Positions 1-7,195 of a stretch of 8,052 bases of DNA are shown piece by piece. Origin of the DNA: Actinomycetota bacterium (lineage in GTDB: Bacteria > Actinomycetota > UBA4738 > HRBIN12); contig VAYX01000041.1 in the NCBI GenBank assembly GCA_005885325.1, forward strand, positions 1 to 8,052, read 5' to 3'. The notes under the pieces are model-generated. The model did not search any database. It was not told the origin of the DNA and worked only from the letters and a program-made list of their open reading frames with translations. The first letter of the stretch is position 1; each line of letters starts with the position of its first letter. The translations under genes were made by a program, and so were the position numbers.

Positions 1-375
1 CTCGAGTCCTACTCGCCGGTCGAGGCTCGCGACGAGCTCCAGCAGATCCGGTGGTTCCTGACCGAGCGCCTGCCGCAGCACGAGGAGGAGGAGGAGGCCG
101 CCGTGTACCCCGTCGTCTCCAGGCTCATGGGCGGCGAGGACCCCATGGGGACGATGGCCCGGGCGCACCTGGAGATCGATCACCTATCCCGAGTCTTCGT
201 CCACCTGGTGGACGACGTGCCTCCCGAAGGGCCCGCGCCCGAGGACCTGGTCGACCTGCGGCGGGTGCTGTACGGGCTGCACGCCATCCTCCGTCTGCAC
301 TTCGCCCAGGAGGAGGAGGCGTACTCCTGGCTCGCCTCGGAGGTGCTGGAGTCCGAGGAAGCCCCGGTCGGCTAG
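1..375 (+). CDS. Hemerythrin-like (HHE) di-iron domain protein, 5' end missing
   Basis: The reading frame is open from the first base to the TAG at 373-375, so the start lies outside the window; 124 residues are visible. The helices carry the spaced His/Glu ligands of the hemerythrin fold: H27 with E31 (motif PQHEEEEEAAVYP), H56 and H61 (AHLEIDHLSRV), and H100 with E104 (LRLHFAQEEEAY). Hemerythrins bind a carboxylate-bridged di-iron centre that takes up O2, NO or peroxide, or stores iron. One further His ligand expected on the first helix would lie left of the window. Five Glu (28-32) directly follow H27, and a second Glu cluster follows H100. An internal ATG at 103 would remove the first HxxxE motif, so it is not the real start. 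The LHAILRLHFAQEEE-type helix resembles hemerythrin domains appended to larger actinobacterial proteins, so this could be the C-terminal domain of a bigger protein; that point is inference. The domain assignment is firm; substrate and role are not known. Confidence 0.85.
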   Translation, partial: LESYSPVEARDELQQIRWFLTERLPQHEEEEEAAVYPVVSRLMGGEDPMGTMARAHLEIDHLSRVFVHLVDDVPPEGPAPEDLVDLRRVLYGLHAILRLHFAQEEEAYSWLASEVLESEEAPVG

Positions 376-1070
376 GGGCGGCCGGCCGGCTGTTCGTCCG
401 GGAGCCAAACCCGGAACGACGCACCGCCACCGTCCCGGTCCTCGACCCACGCCCGGCCACCGTGCAGCTCGGCCAGCCCCGCGACTAGGGCCAGGCCGAT
501 CCCGCTCCCCGGAGCGAGCTCATCCCAATCCCGGCCCTGGCCGAACGGCTCGAAGATGGCCTCCCGGAACGCCGGCACGACCTCGGAGCCCTCGTCGTCC
601 ACCGCGATCAGCGCGCCACCGTCCTGCTCCCGGACCCGCAGCCAGATCCGACTCTCCGGCGACGTGTGGCGAACCGAGTTCGACAACAGGTTCTCCACCA
701 TCCGCTCCACCCTCGCCGGATCGACGTTCGCGGTGACGCTCTCTCCCTCGACGATCACCGTTCGATCCTCGACCACGTCGGTTTCGCCCACCACTCGAGC
801 GGCGAGCTCCGCGATGTCCGATGAGACGATCGTGAGCTCGATGGTTCCGTGCGCGATCCGGTTCAGGTCGAGCAAGTCGCCGACCATGCGGTCGAGGCGA
901 CGGGCGTTGTCCGCGATCCTCGACACGAGGTCCTTCGCTTCGTCGGGCTTCAGCGCCACGTCCTCGCGTTCGAGGGTGATGGCCAGTCCGAGGATCGCGG
1001 CGAGTGGTGTCCGAAGGTCGTGCAAGAGCGTGCCGAGACGATCCAGGTCGCCTTCCCAGCTGGCGGTCAT
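372..1070 (-). CDS. Small soluble orphan sensor histidine kinase (HisKA plus HATPase_c only)
   Basis: This 232-residue protein is almost entirely a histidine-kinase core. The H-box LLHDLRTPLAAIL has the phospho-accepting H17 followed by D18 and T21, the HDxxT pattern linked to both kinase and phosphatase activity. The dimerisation helices run to about residue 75. The ATP-binding domain has the N-box ENLLSN (126-131, with H135 following), a G1-like DDEGSEV (158-164), the F-box IFEPFGQGR (172-180), and the G2 lid GSGIGLAL (188-195). The usual second Gly of G1 (DxGxG) is Glu163. No transmembrane segment, PAS, GAF or HAMP region is present; only about ten residues precede the dimerisation helix, so the input must come from a partner or from another region of the cell. 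The start is the ATG at 1070, with GGAG four bases upstream; the open frame continues to 1325, but that part overlaps the upstream gene and reads as low-complexity Pro/Ser/Arg. It lies 40 bases downstream of the Ntn hydrolase gene. No response regulator is present in the window. Confidence 0.93.
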   Translation of the reverse strand: MTASWEGDLDRLGTLLHDLRTPLAAILGLAITLEREDVALKPDEAKDLVSRIADNARRLDRMVGDLLDLNRIAHGTIELTIVSSDIAELAARVVGETDVVEDRTVIVEGESVTANVDPARVERMVENLLSNSVRHTSPESRIWLRVREQDGGALIAVDDEGSEVVPAFREAIFEPFGQGRDWDELAPGSGIGLALVAGLAELHGGRAWVEDRDGGGASFRVWLPDEQPAGRP

Positions 1071-1110
1071 CGCGCTCCGGTGTGGGCGGGAACGGCAAGA
1101 CTGTAGCCGC

Positions 1111-2694
1111 TCATCTCGCCGCCGCCTCCCCGTCGGCCCGCGGATCGGTCGCCGCGACCAGCGTGCCGTCCTCGGCCACCCCGATGAGCTGGGCGTGCCC
1201 CACGCCGTCGTCCAGCTCATCGAGGACGGTGAGGGCGAAGCCGGATTGCTCGAAGGCCTCGCGAACCCAAGCGGGAACGCCGGCCTCGAGCTCGACGGAA
1301 CGTCCGGGATGCAGGTCCATCCCACCCATCAGCCACCGGGGCGCCGAGACGGCCGCCTCAGGGTCCATGCCGAGGTCGAACGATCGGACCAGGACCTGGA
1401 AGTTGATCTGCGGCTGGCCCCCGCCGCCCATGGAGCCCATGGCGGCCCCCAGCCGTTCGTCCCGGTGGACCAGCACCGGCATGAGGGTGTGCGCCGGTCG
1501 TTTGGCCCCGGCGAGCACGTTGGGGGACTCCGGATCGAGGGAGAAGGATTGCCCTCGGTTGTGGCAGATGATGCCGGTGGAGGGCTCGAGGATCCCGGAA
1601 CCGAACCCGCTGGACAGGCTCTGGATGAGCGAGACCGCCCGCCCGTCACCGTCGGCCGCGACCAGGGCGATCGTGTCGCCGGCGCGCAGGCGCCCGACGT
1701 CGACCGGACCGGCTCGAACCTGGTCGCACAGCGCCGCGATGTGGCCCTCGTCGAGGAGCGTGCCCACCGGGACCCTAGCGGATCGGGGATCGGCGTTGTG
1801 CCGGTCCCGGTCCGCCGACGCGGCCGCGAACACCTCGGCAAGGAGCGCGGCGTCGGCACCGAGGGGATCGGGATTGATCTCCAGACGTTCCGCGGCCAGC
1901 AGCATCTCGAGGAGCGCGAAACCCTGGGAGTTGGGGGGGACCACCGAGACGTGGAGGTCTCGGTAGCGGGCGGCGATCGGCGAGTCCAGCTCGGACCGAT
2001 GGGAGGCAAGGTCCTCGAGGGCCATGGGCGAGCCCACGGCGCGAAGCCCGCTCACGAGCCGCGCGCCGGCATCGCCACCGTAGAGGACGGACGGACCCTC
2101 GACGGCGATGGCTTCGAGCGTCGCGGCGAGGGCAGGTTGCACGAGGGAGTCGCCCTCTGCGAGGGACGAACCGTCGCGGGTGAACACCGCCCGCATCCCG
2201 GGATCGGCGAACAGGCGCTCCGGCTCCCAGACCAGGCTTGACGCGAGTGAACGAGCGACGGGGATGCCGTCGCGTGCGTGGGCGATGGCGGGCCGGAACG
2301 CGCGCTCGAATGGCAGCTCGGCCCCGAGCTCGCCCAGGGACGCCCAACCGGAGACGGCGCCCGGCACGGTGACCGTGAGCGGGCCGTATTCAGGCATCGC
2401 GTCATGCGTCGCGCGGATGGCTCGGACGTCGATGTCCCGCGGAGCGGCGCCGCTCGCGTTCAGCGCGATGGTCTGGCCGTTCACCGCCTGCACAAGGGCG
2501 AAGAGGTCGCCGCCCACGCCGCACATGTGCGGATAGACCACGGCGAGCGTGACGGCAGCCGCCAGGGCGGCGTCCACCGCGTTGCCGCCGGCGTCGAAGG
2601 CCTCGACCCCGGCCTGCGTCGCGGCCGAGTGCGGCGTGGCGATGGCGAAGCGCTTCCCCGATGCGGAGCGCACGCGTTCGTCCGTCGATGCCAC
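1111..2694 (-). CDS. Gamma-glutamyltransferase-family Ntn hydrolase, cytoplasmic, YwrD/HpxW-like
   Basis: This is a 527-residue precursor of the GGT family, in which autocleavage before a Thr yields a large and a small subunit and exposes the catalytic N-terminal Thr. The N-terminal hallmark is visible (ATPHSAATQAG, then DAGGNAVDAALAAAV, then YPHMCGVGGDLF at 55-64). The predicted nucleophile is T341 in RAGDTIALVAADGDGRAVSL, followed by GFGSG (363-367), KRPAHTLMP (398-406) and GGGGQPQ (423-429). Motifs of this form resemble the YwrD and oxamate amidohydrolase (HpxW) branch more than classical E. coli GGT. By my alignment, the position of the gamma-glutamyl-binding Arg114 of E. coli is Ser81 here (NASGAAP), so a substrate other than glutathione is likely. 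No signal peptide is seen, whereas classical GGTs are exported. The start is a GTG (2692-2694), 18 bases after the lhr stop, without a strong Shine-Dalgarno sequence; translation may be coupled. A GTG at residue 8 is an alternative start. The family is certain; the substrate is not known. Confidence 0.95.
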   Translation of the reverse strand: MASTDERVRSASGKRFAIATPHSAATQAGVEAFDAGGNAVDAALAAAVTLAVVYPHMCGVGGDLFALVQAVNGQTIALNASGAAPRDIDVRAIRATHDAMPEYGPLTVTVPGAVSGWASLGELGAELPFERAFRPAIAHARDGIPVARSLASSLVWEPERLFADPGMRAVFTRDGSSLAEGDSLVQPALAATLEAIAVEGPSVLYGGDAGARLVSGLRAVGSPMALEDLASHRSELDSPIAARYRDLHVSVVPPNSQGFALLEMLLAAERLEINPDPLGADAALLAEVFAAASADRDRHNADPRSARVPVGTLLDEGHIAALCDQVRAGPVDVGRLRAGDTIALVAADGDGRAVSLIQSLSSGFGSGILEPSTGIICHNRGQSFSLDPESPNVLAGAKRPAHTLMPVLVHRDERLGAAMGSMGGGGQPQINFQVLVRSFDLGMDPEAAVSAPRWLMGGMDLHPGRSVELEAGVPAWVREAFEQSGFALTVLDELDDGVGHAQLIGVAEDGTLVAATDPRADGEAAAR

Positions 2695-2712
2695 GGTGAG
2701 GCGCTCGACCCG

Positions 2713-5700
2713 TCAGCCCCGGAGCACGAGCCCGCGGTAGCCCTCGGCGAACCCGGCCTCCCGGAGGCGGCCCGCCCAAAGCGACTCGGCGAACGGGACG
2801 CCGTCGATCCGTTGGAGCTCGATCCTTCGCACCCGCGCTTCTTTGGCCAGCGAGACGAGCGCGTCGACCCACGCGTCGTCGCGCTCGGCGGCGGGGAACG
2901 TCAGGAGGCTTCGCGCTCCACGTTCCAGGAACGCCGCCAGCTCGCCGCTCTGGATGATCACGTACGCGCCCGCGGTCCGCGCCGGCCGCCCGGGCACGTC
3001 CGGCCATGGCAGGGCCATCCCGAAGGGCTGCGCCGGGTCCGTCGCCGCGAGGGCCAGCGCGTTGCCCGAGGGCTCCTCCCGGTCGCGGAGGTCGCGGAGC
3101 CGGTCCACGGCGCCGGGGAGCGCGAACTGCGCGGCGCCGAGCCCCGACACGAAGTATCCCCGCCGGACCTTCCCCGACTCCTCCATGGCCTTCAGCACGC
3201 TGTACACCGCGGCGAACCCGCCCGGCACGCCCTCGCCGAGGGCGGCCTCCCTGGCCAGGACGCCGTGGCGGTCCAACAGCCGCAACGCGCGCGCGTGCGA
3301 GATCTCGGTGGAGGACGGCGCGGGGAGAAGGAGAGGAGCCACGAGCGACCACCGTCCGGCACCCGCGGGCGGCCCCCCGCGCCGGAGCGCGCCCGGTCTG
3401 GGCTTCGGCTTCGGCGCGCGGGGCCGCCCCGACAGGAACGAGCGGAGCGGGGCGACCGTGTCGTTCGTGACCTCGCCGGCCCACACCAGGTCCCACAGCG
3501 CTCGCAGGACCACCCGTTCGTCGGCGGTCCCCGCCGCCGAAACCAGGTCCGGCCAGAACGAGGCCCCCCGTTCGGCCAGATGCCGGCGAAGCTCCTCGTG
3601 GACCTGCCCCTGCGGGGCGGCCTCCGGCGGGCTCGGCGCGAGGAGCCGCAGCCGGTCCCGGAAGTACAACGCCACCCGGCCGTCGTTCGCGCCGAGCCCG
3701 CCGGCGCCGACCCAAACGATCTCGCCGGCGGCGCAGAGCGCGTCCAGGTCTGCCGGACGGTATCCGGCGACACGGGCGGGCAGCGCGTCGGACTCCAGGA
3801 CGGATGCGGGGACGGCCGCGCCCTGGAGCTGCTCGATGGCCTCGGCCAGGGCGCCCGGCCCCTGCCGGGGTCGCGTCATGCCGTGCCACTCGGGAAGGAA
3901 CCGGGCCAGGGCCGCTGCCTCGACCGGCTCGACCTCCCTGCGGAGCGCGGCGAGCGAGCGACGCCGCAGCGAACGCAACACCTCGACGTCGCACCACTCG
4001 CGTTCCACGCCGCCCGGCCGGAATTCGCCCCGGACCACCTTGCCCTCGACCTCCAGCGATACCAGCGCGGAGCTGACCCGGTCGTCCGGGACGCCGAGGC
4101 GTTGGGCCACGTCCTCGGCGTGGAACGGCCCGTGCGTCCGGGCATACCGGGCTACGAGGTCGCGGAGCGGCTCGGCCACGCTTTCGGCGAACGCTGCCGG
4201 GACGCCGCGCGGGATCGAGGCCCCGAGCGCGTCCCGCAGCCGGCCGGCGTCCTCCACGGCGGCGATCCGGTCCTCGCCGGCGATGCGGATCCGGATGGCC
4301 CGGCGGTCGGCGAGGAGCGACTCGGTCCATCCGGCGAGGTCGCCCGACGCGCGCAAGACCAGCTCGTCCTCGGTCAGGTCGCCCACGCGGCGGAGCAGGT
4401 CGTGCAGGTCGTCGGCGTGGCGGGCCCTGCGTTCCTCGGCCATGGACTGGAGCTCGAGCTCCAGGTCGGCGAGCGCGCTCGGGTCGATCAGCTCCCGGAG
4501 CTCCTCGGCCCCGAGGAGCTCGCGGAGCAGGTCCCGGTCGAGCGCCAGCGCGGCGGCACGCCGCTCCGCGAGCGGCGCGTCGCCCTCGTACATGTACACC
4601 GCGATCCACGAGAACAGGAGCGACTGGGCGAACGGCGACGCCCCGTTCGTGTCGACCGGCACCATGCGGATGCGTCGGGCCCGCACGTCGGACAGCACGT
4701 CCTTCAGGGCCGGGAGATCGAACACGTCGCGAAGGCACTCGCGGGTGGCCTCGAGCAAGATGGGGAACGTCGGGTACTTCGACGCGGCCTGCAACAGGTC
4801 GGCCGAGCGCTGGCGCTGTTGCCACAACGGCGTCCGCTTCCCGGGAGCACGCCGAGGCAGCAGGAGGGCTCGTGCCGCCGACTCCCGGAAGGCCGACGCG
4901 AACAGCGCCGTCGTGGGGAGCTGCCGCATGACGAGCTCCTCGATCTCCTCCGGCGCGAACACGAGGTCCTCGACCGGGATCCGGTCCTCGGATTCGGGGA
5001 GGCGGATCACGATGCCGTCGTCGCTCCACAGCACCTGGACGTCCGTCCCCATGCGTTCCGCCAATCGCGCCTCGATGGCCATGGCCCACGGCGCGTGCAC
5101 CCGGGCCCCGAACGGCGACAGCAGGCACACCCGCCAGTCGCCGATCGAGTCCGGGAACCGCTCGACCACGATGGTCCGATCGTCGGGGACGGCGCCGGCG
5201 GCCTCCCGCTCGTCCTCCACGTAGGCCACGAGGTTGCGGGCGGCCAGCTCGTCGAGCTTGAACTCCTCCCGCAGGCGGGCCGTCGCGCGATCGGGCGCCT
5301 CGCGCCCGATCGCGCGCGTGAACTCGCCGAGCGCCCGGCCGAGCTCGAGCGGGCGCCCCGGCTTGTCCCCCTTCCAGAACGGCATCTTGCCCGGCTCGCC
5401 CGGCGCGGGGGACACGATCACCCGGTCGAGCGTGATGTCCTCGATCCGCCACGCGGACGCCCCGAGCAGGAACACCTCGCCCCGCCGGCTCTCGTACACC
5501 ATCTCCTCGTCGAGCTCGCCGACCCGGGTCCCGTCGGGGAGGAACACGCCGAACAGGCCGCGATCCGGGATGGTCCCACCGTTCGTCACCGCGAGCCGCC
5601 CAGCCCCTTCCCGGGCCCGAAGGACGTTCCGGTGCCGGTCCCACACGATGCGAGGGCGGAGCTCGGAGAAGTCGTCCGACGGATACTTCCCCGACAGCAG

Positions 5701-7101
5701 GTCGAGGACCGCCACGAGCAGCTCGTCGGAGAGATCGGCGAAGTTCGCGGCCCGGCGCACCAGCCGGGCGAGATCCTCTACGGTCCACTCGTCGACGGCG
5801 CACATGGCCACGACCTGCTGAGCTAGGACGTCGAGGGGATTCCGCGGATACCGGGTCTCCTCGATGAGGCCGTCCAACATCCGGTGGACCACGACCGCGG
5901 CCTCCAAGAGGTCGCCGCGGTACTTGGGGAACAGCTTTCCCCTGCTGGGCTCGCCGACGCTGTGGCCGGCCCGGCCGATCCGTTGGAGCCCCCGGGCCAC
6001 CGAGCCCGGCGACTCCACCTGCACCACCAGGTCGATGGCCCCCATGTCGATCCCGAGCTCCAGCGAGCTCGTGGCCACCAATCCCCGAAGCGTTCCCCGC
6101 TTCAGGCGGTCCTCGATCTCCAGGCGCTGCTCTCGGGCGATCGAGCCGTGATGGGCGCGGACGAGGTCCTCGCCTGCCAGCTCGTTCAGCCTCGCCGCCA
6201 ACCGCTCGGCCAGGCGGCGGGCGTTCACGAAGATCAGCGTCGATCGGTGCCCGCGGATCAGCTCGAGCAGGCGGGGGTGGACCGAGGGCCAGATGCTCAG
6301 GCGGTCCTGGTCCACGGGGGCGGGACCCGGCTTCCCGCGCTCGGGGACCTGGCCCAGCTCGGCCATGTCCTCGACCGGGACGACCACCTCGATCTCCATG
6401 GGCTTTCGGTGGCCGGCGTCCACGATCGTCACCGGCCGCGGGCCGTCGTCGGTCCGCCCTCCCAGGAACCGGGCGATCTCCTCCAGCGGGCGCTGCGTCG
6501 CCGACAGCCCGATCCGCTGCGGGCTCACCCGCGTCACCGCCTCCAACCGTTCGAGCGAGAGCGCGAGGTGCGCGCCCCGCTTGGTCGCGGCGACGGAATG
6601 GACCTCGTCGACGATCACCCACCGAACGCTTCGCAGGACCTCCCGGGCCTGCGAGGTGAGCATGAGGTACAGCGATTCCGGCGTGGTGATGAGGATGTCG
6701 GGCGGCCGCTTCTGGATGGTGCGCCGGTCGTTGGCGGACGTGTCGCCGGTTCGCATCGCGACCGTCGGCTCGTGGAGCTCGATCCCCAGGCGCTCGGCGG
6801 CCAACCGGATGCCGGCAAGGGGAGCGCGGAGGTTCTTCTCCACGTCCACTGCGAGGGCCCGGAGCGGCGAGACGTACAGGACCCGGCATCGCTCGGCCGG
6901 CGGCGGGGTCGGTTCGCCGCCCAGACGGTCCAGCGCCCACAGGAAGGCGGCGAGCGTCTTGCCCGAACCCGTGGGGGCCAGGATCAGCGTGTGGCCGCCC
7001 GATGCGATGGCCGGCCACCCCTGCACCTGCGCGGGCGTGGGCGATTCGAACGAAGCGTCGAACCACTCGCGGACGGCGGGGGAGAACAGGTCGAGGCTCA
7101 C
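2713..7101 (-). CDS. lhr: Lhr-type large ATP-dependent superfamily 2 DNA helicase
   Basis: At 1462 residues this matches full-length bacterial Lhr (about 1500). Lhr is an ATP-driven 3'-to-5' translocase on single-stranded DNA that unwinds DNA and RNA:DNA hybrids and is tied to DNA repair. The helicase motifs appear in order: PTPAQVQGWP (21-30), Walker A APTGSGKT (42-49), SPLRALAVD (78-86), TTPES (139-143), the DEVH box (165-168), SAT (200-202), IFVNARRLAE (290-299), TSSLELGID (344-352), and QRIGRAGHSVG (373-383). A winged-helix and beta-barrel core follows, including the Lhr signature FWKGDKPGRPLELG (575-588). The second half is the long Lhr C-terminal region with winged-helix, AlkZ-like repeats: FLPEWHG (1068-1074), LDALCAAGEIVWVGAG (1119-1134), LWDLVWAGEVTNDT (1202-1215), and RRGYFVSGLGAAQFA (1313-1327), ending GYRGLVLRG. 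No motif is missing, so it should be active. The GTG start at 7101 fits family N-termini and has no Shine-Dalgarno sequence; a TAGGCT -10 box lies directly upstream, suggesting a leaderless message. It is the first gene of a likely three-gene unit. Confidence 0.98.
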   Translation of the reverse strand: MSLDLFSPAVREWFDASFESPTPAQVQGWPAIASGGHTLILAPTGSGKTLAAFLWALDRLGGEPTPPPAERCRVLYVSPLRALAVDVEKNLRAPLAGIRLAAERLGIELHEPTVAMRTGDTSANDRRTIQKRPPDILITTPESLYLMLTSQAREVLRSVRWVIVDEVHSVAATKRGAHLALSLERLEAVTRVSPQRIGLSATQRPLEEIARFLGGRTDDGPRPVTIVDAGHRKPMEIEVVVPVEDMAELGQVPERGKPGPAPVDQDRLSIWPSVHPRLLELIRGHRSTLIFVNARRLAERLAARLNELAGEDLVRAHHGSIAREQRLEIEDRLKRGTLRGLVATSSLELGIDMGAIDLVVQVESPGSVARGLQRIGRAGHSVGEPSRGKLFPKYRGDLLEAAVVVHRMLDGLIEETRYPRNPLDVLAQQVVAMCAVDEWTVEDLARLVRRAANFADLSDELLVAVLDLLSGKYPSDDFSELRPRIVWDRHRNVLRAREGAGRLAVTNGGTIPDRGLFGVFLPDGTRVGELDEEMVYESRRGEVFLLGASAWRIEDITLDRVIVSPAPGEPGKMPFWKGDKPGRPLELGRALGEFTRAIGREAPDRATARLREEFKLDELAARNLVAYVEDEREAAGAVPDDRTIVVERFPDSIGDWRVCLLSPFGARVHAPWAMAIEARLAERMGTDVQVLWSDDGIVIRLPESEDRIPVEDLVFAPEEIEELVMRQLPTTALFASAFRESAARALLLPRRAPGKRTPLWQQRQRSADLLQAASKYPTFPILLEATRECLRDVFDLPALKDVLSDVRARRIRMVPVDTNGASPFAQSLLFSWIAVYMYEGDAPLAERRAAALALDRDLLRELLGAEELRELIDPSALADLELELQSMAEERRARHADDLHDLLRRVGDLTEDELVLRASGDLAGWTESLLADRRAIRIRIAGEDRIAAVEDAGRLRDALGASIPRGVPAAFAESVAEPLRDLVARYARTHGPFHAEDVAQRLGVPDDRVSSALVSLEVEGKVVRGEFRPGGVEREWCDVEVLRSLRRRSLAALRREVEPVEAAALARFLPEWHGMTRPRQGPGALAEAIEQLQGAAVPASVLESDALPARVAGYRPADLDALCAAGEIVWVGAGGLGANDGRVALYFRDRLRLLAPSPPEAAPQGQVHEELRRHLAERGASFWPDLVSAAGTADERVVLRALWDLVWAGEVTNDTVAPLRSFLSGRPRAPKPKPRPGALRRGGPPAGAGRWSLVAPLLLPAPSSTEISHARALRLLDRHGVLAREAALGEGVPGGFAAVYSVLKAMEESGKVRRGYFVSGLGAAQFALPGAVDRLRDLRDREEPSGNALALAATDPAQPFGMALPWPDVPGRPARTAGAYVIIQSGELAAFLERGARSLLTFPAAERDDAWVDALVSLAKEARVRRIELQRIDGVPFAESLWAGRLREAGFAEGYRGLVLRG
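5284..5316 (-). repeat. Perfect 15-bp inverted repeat with 3-base loop inside lhr
   Basis: CGCGCGATCGGGCGC at 5284-5298 is exactly complementary to 5302-5316, with a 3-base loop (5299-5301). The structure fills codons 596-606 of lhr exactly (RAIGREAPDRA), so in mRNA it would form a fifteen-pair, almost pure G-C hairpin. No T-tract follows on either strand, so it does not look like an intrinsic terminator. It lies in the helicase core, just after the conserved FWKG...GRPLELG segment. Whether it is functional or a by-product of codon choice is unknown. Confidence 0.7.
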
Positions 7102-7130
7102 CGCACAAGCCTACGGCGAACCGGCGACAC
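7102..7130 (-). promoter_or_regulatory. Probable lhr promoter: leaderless -10 box with a PafBC-like upstream element
   Basis: On the minus strand, TAGGCT (7113 to 7108) fits the actinobacterial TAnnnT -10 box. Its last T is seven bases before the GTG at 7101, the position expected if transcription starts at the first base of the start codon. Immediately upstream, GTGTCGCCG (7130 to 7122) is separated from the -10 box by exactly 8 bases. This is the layout of the RecA-NDp/PafBC element TTGTCRGTG-N8-TAnnnT, and 6 of the 9 positions match, including the TGTCG core. No good Shine-Dalgarno sequence is present. The -10 assignment is reasonable; the PafBC reading is a hypothesis. Confidence 0.5.
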
Positions 7131-7182
7131 GCTCGAATGGGCGCTTTCGGTCTGTTGAGACCAACCCGGTCGAGCCCGCCGA

Positions 7183-7195
7183 TAGGATGCTCGAC
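7183..7195 (+). promoter_or_regulatory. Putative -10 box or Shine-Dalgarno site before the bactofilin-like gene
   Basis: TAGGAT (7183-7188) fits the actinobacterial -10 consensus, and the GTG at 7196 lies 7 bases after its last T, so transcription could start at the start codon (leaderless). The same bases also contain AGGA (7184-7187), 8 bases before that GTG, which could act as a ribosome-binding site if transcription starts further upstream. TTGAGA at 7155-7160 resembles a -35 box, but it is 22 bases from TAGGAT, too far for a standard pair. Sequence alone cannot decide between the two readings; both favour the GTG at 7196 as the start. Confidence 0.4.

Noticed and set aside
82..96. Five tandem GAG codons as a possible microsatellite or contingency repeat
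   Set aside because: They encode Glu residues right after an iron-ligand His in a conserved helix, and trinucleotide changes would not shift the frame. It is too short to call a phase-variable repeat.
1..1070. Hemerythrin and histidine kinase as an oxygen-sensing pair
   Set aside because: The genes are convergent, not co-transcribed, and nothing in the kinase suggests a di-iron partner. Proximity alone does not support it.
1071..1325. Extension of the histidine kinase upstream of the ATG at 1070
   Set aside because: The frame is open, but it would run through the end of the Ntn hydrolase gene, and the extra residues are low-complexity Ser/Pro/Arg without a sensor fold. The ATG at 1070 has a GGAG sequence and lies in the proper gap.
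556..2241. Plus-strand open frame opposite the kinase and Ntn hydrolase genes
   Set aside because: Both genes on the minus strand are supported by family motifs over this whole stretch; the plus-strand product shows none.
4447..4464. 18-bp perfect palindrome CTGGAGCTCGAGCTCCAG in lhr, with an 11-base-arm inverted repeat at 4498-4521 nearby
   Set aside because: The palindrome encodes LELELQ and the second repeat ELLGAEEL; repeated GAG and CTC codons explain both. Arms of 9-11 bases are not rare at this base composition.
2278..5826. Plus-strand open frame of over 1100 codons antisense to lhr
   Set aside because: It is antisense to a clearly recognised gene, has highly skewed composition and shows no domain. 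It is a by-product of GC-rich third codon positions.
7134..7149. CGAA-N8-TTCG as a possible LexA/SOS box upstream of lhr
   Set aside because: The Gram-positive and actinobacterial LexA boxes have CGAAC-N4-GTTCG, that is CGAA-N6-TTCG. The spacing here is two bases too long and the inner bases do not match.
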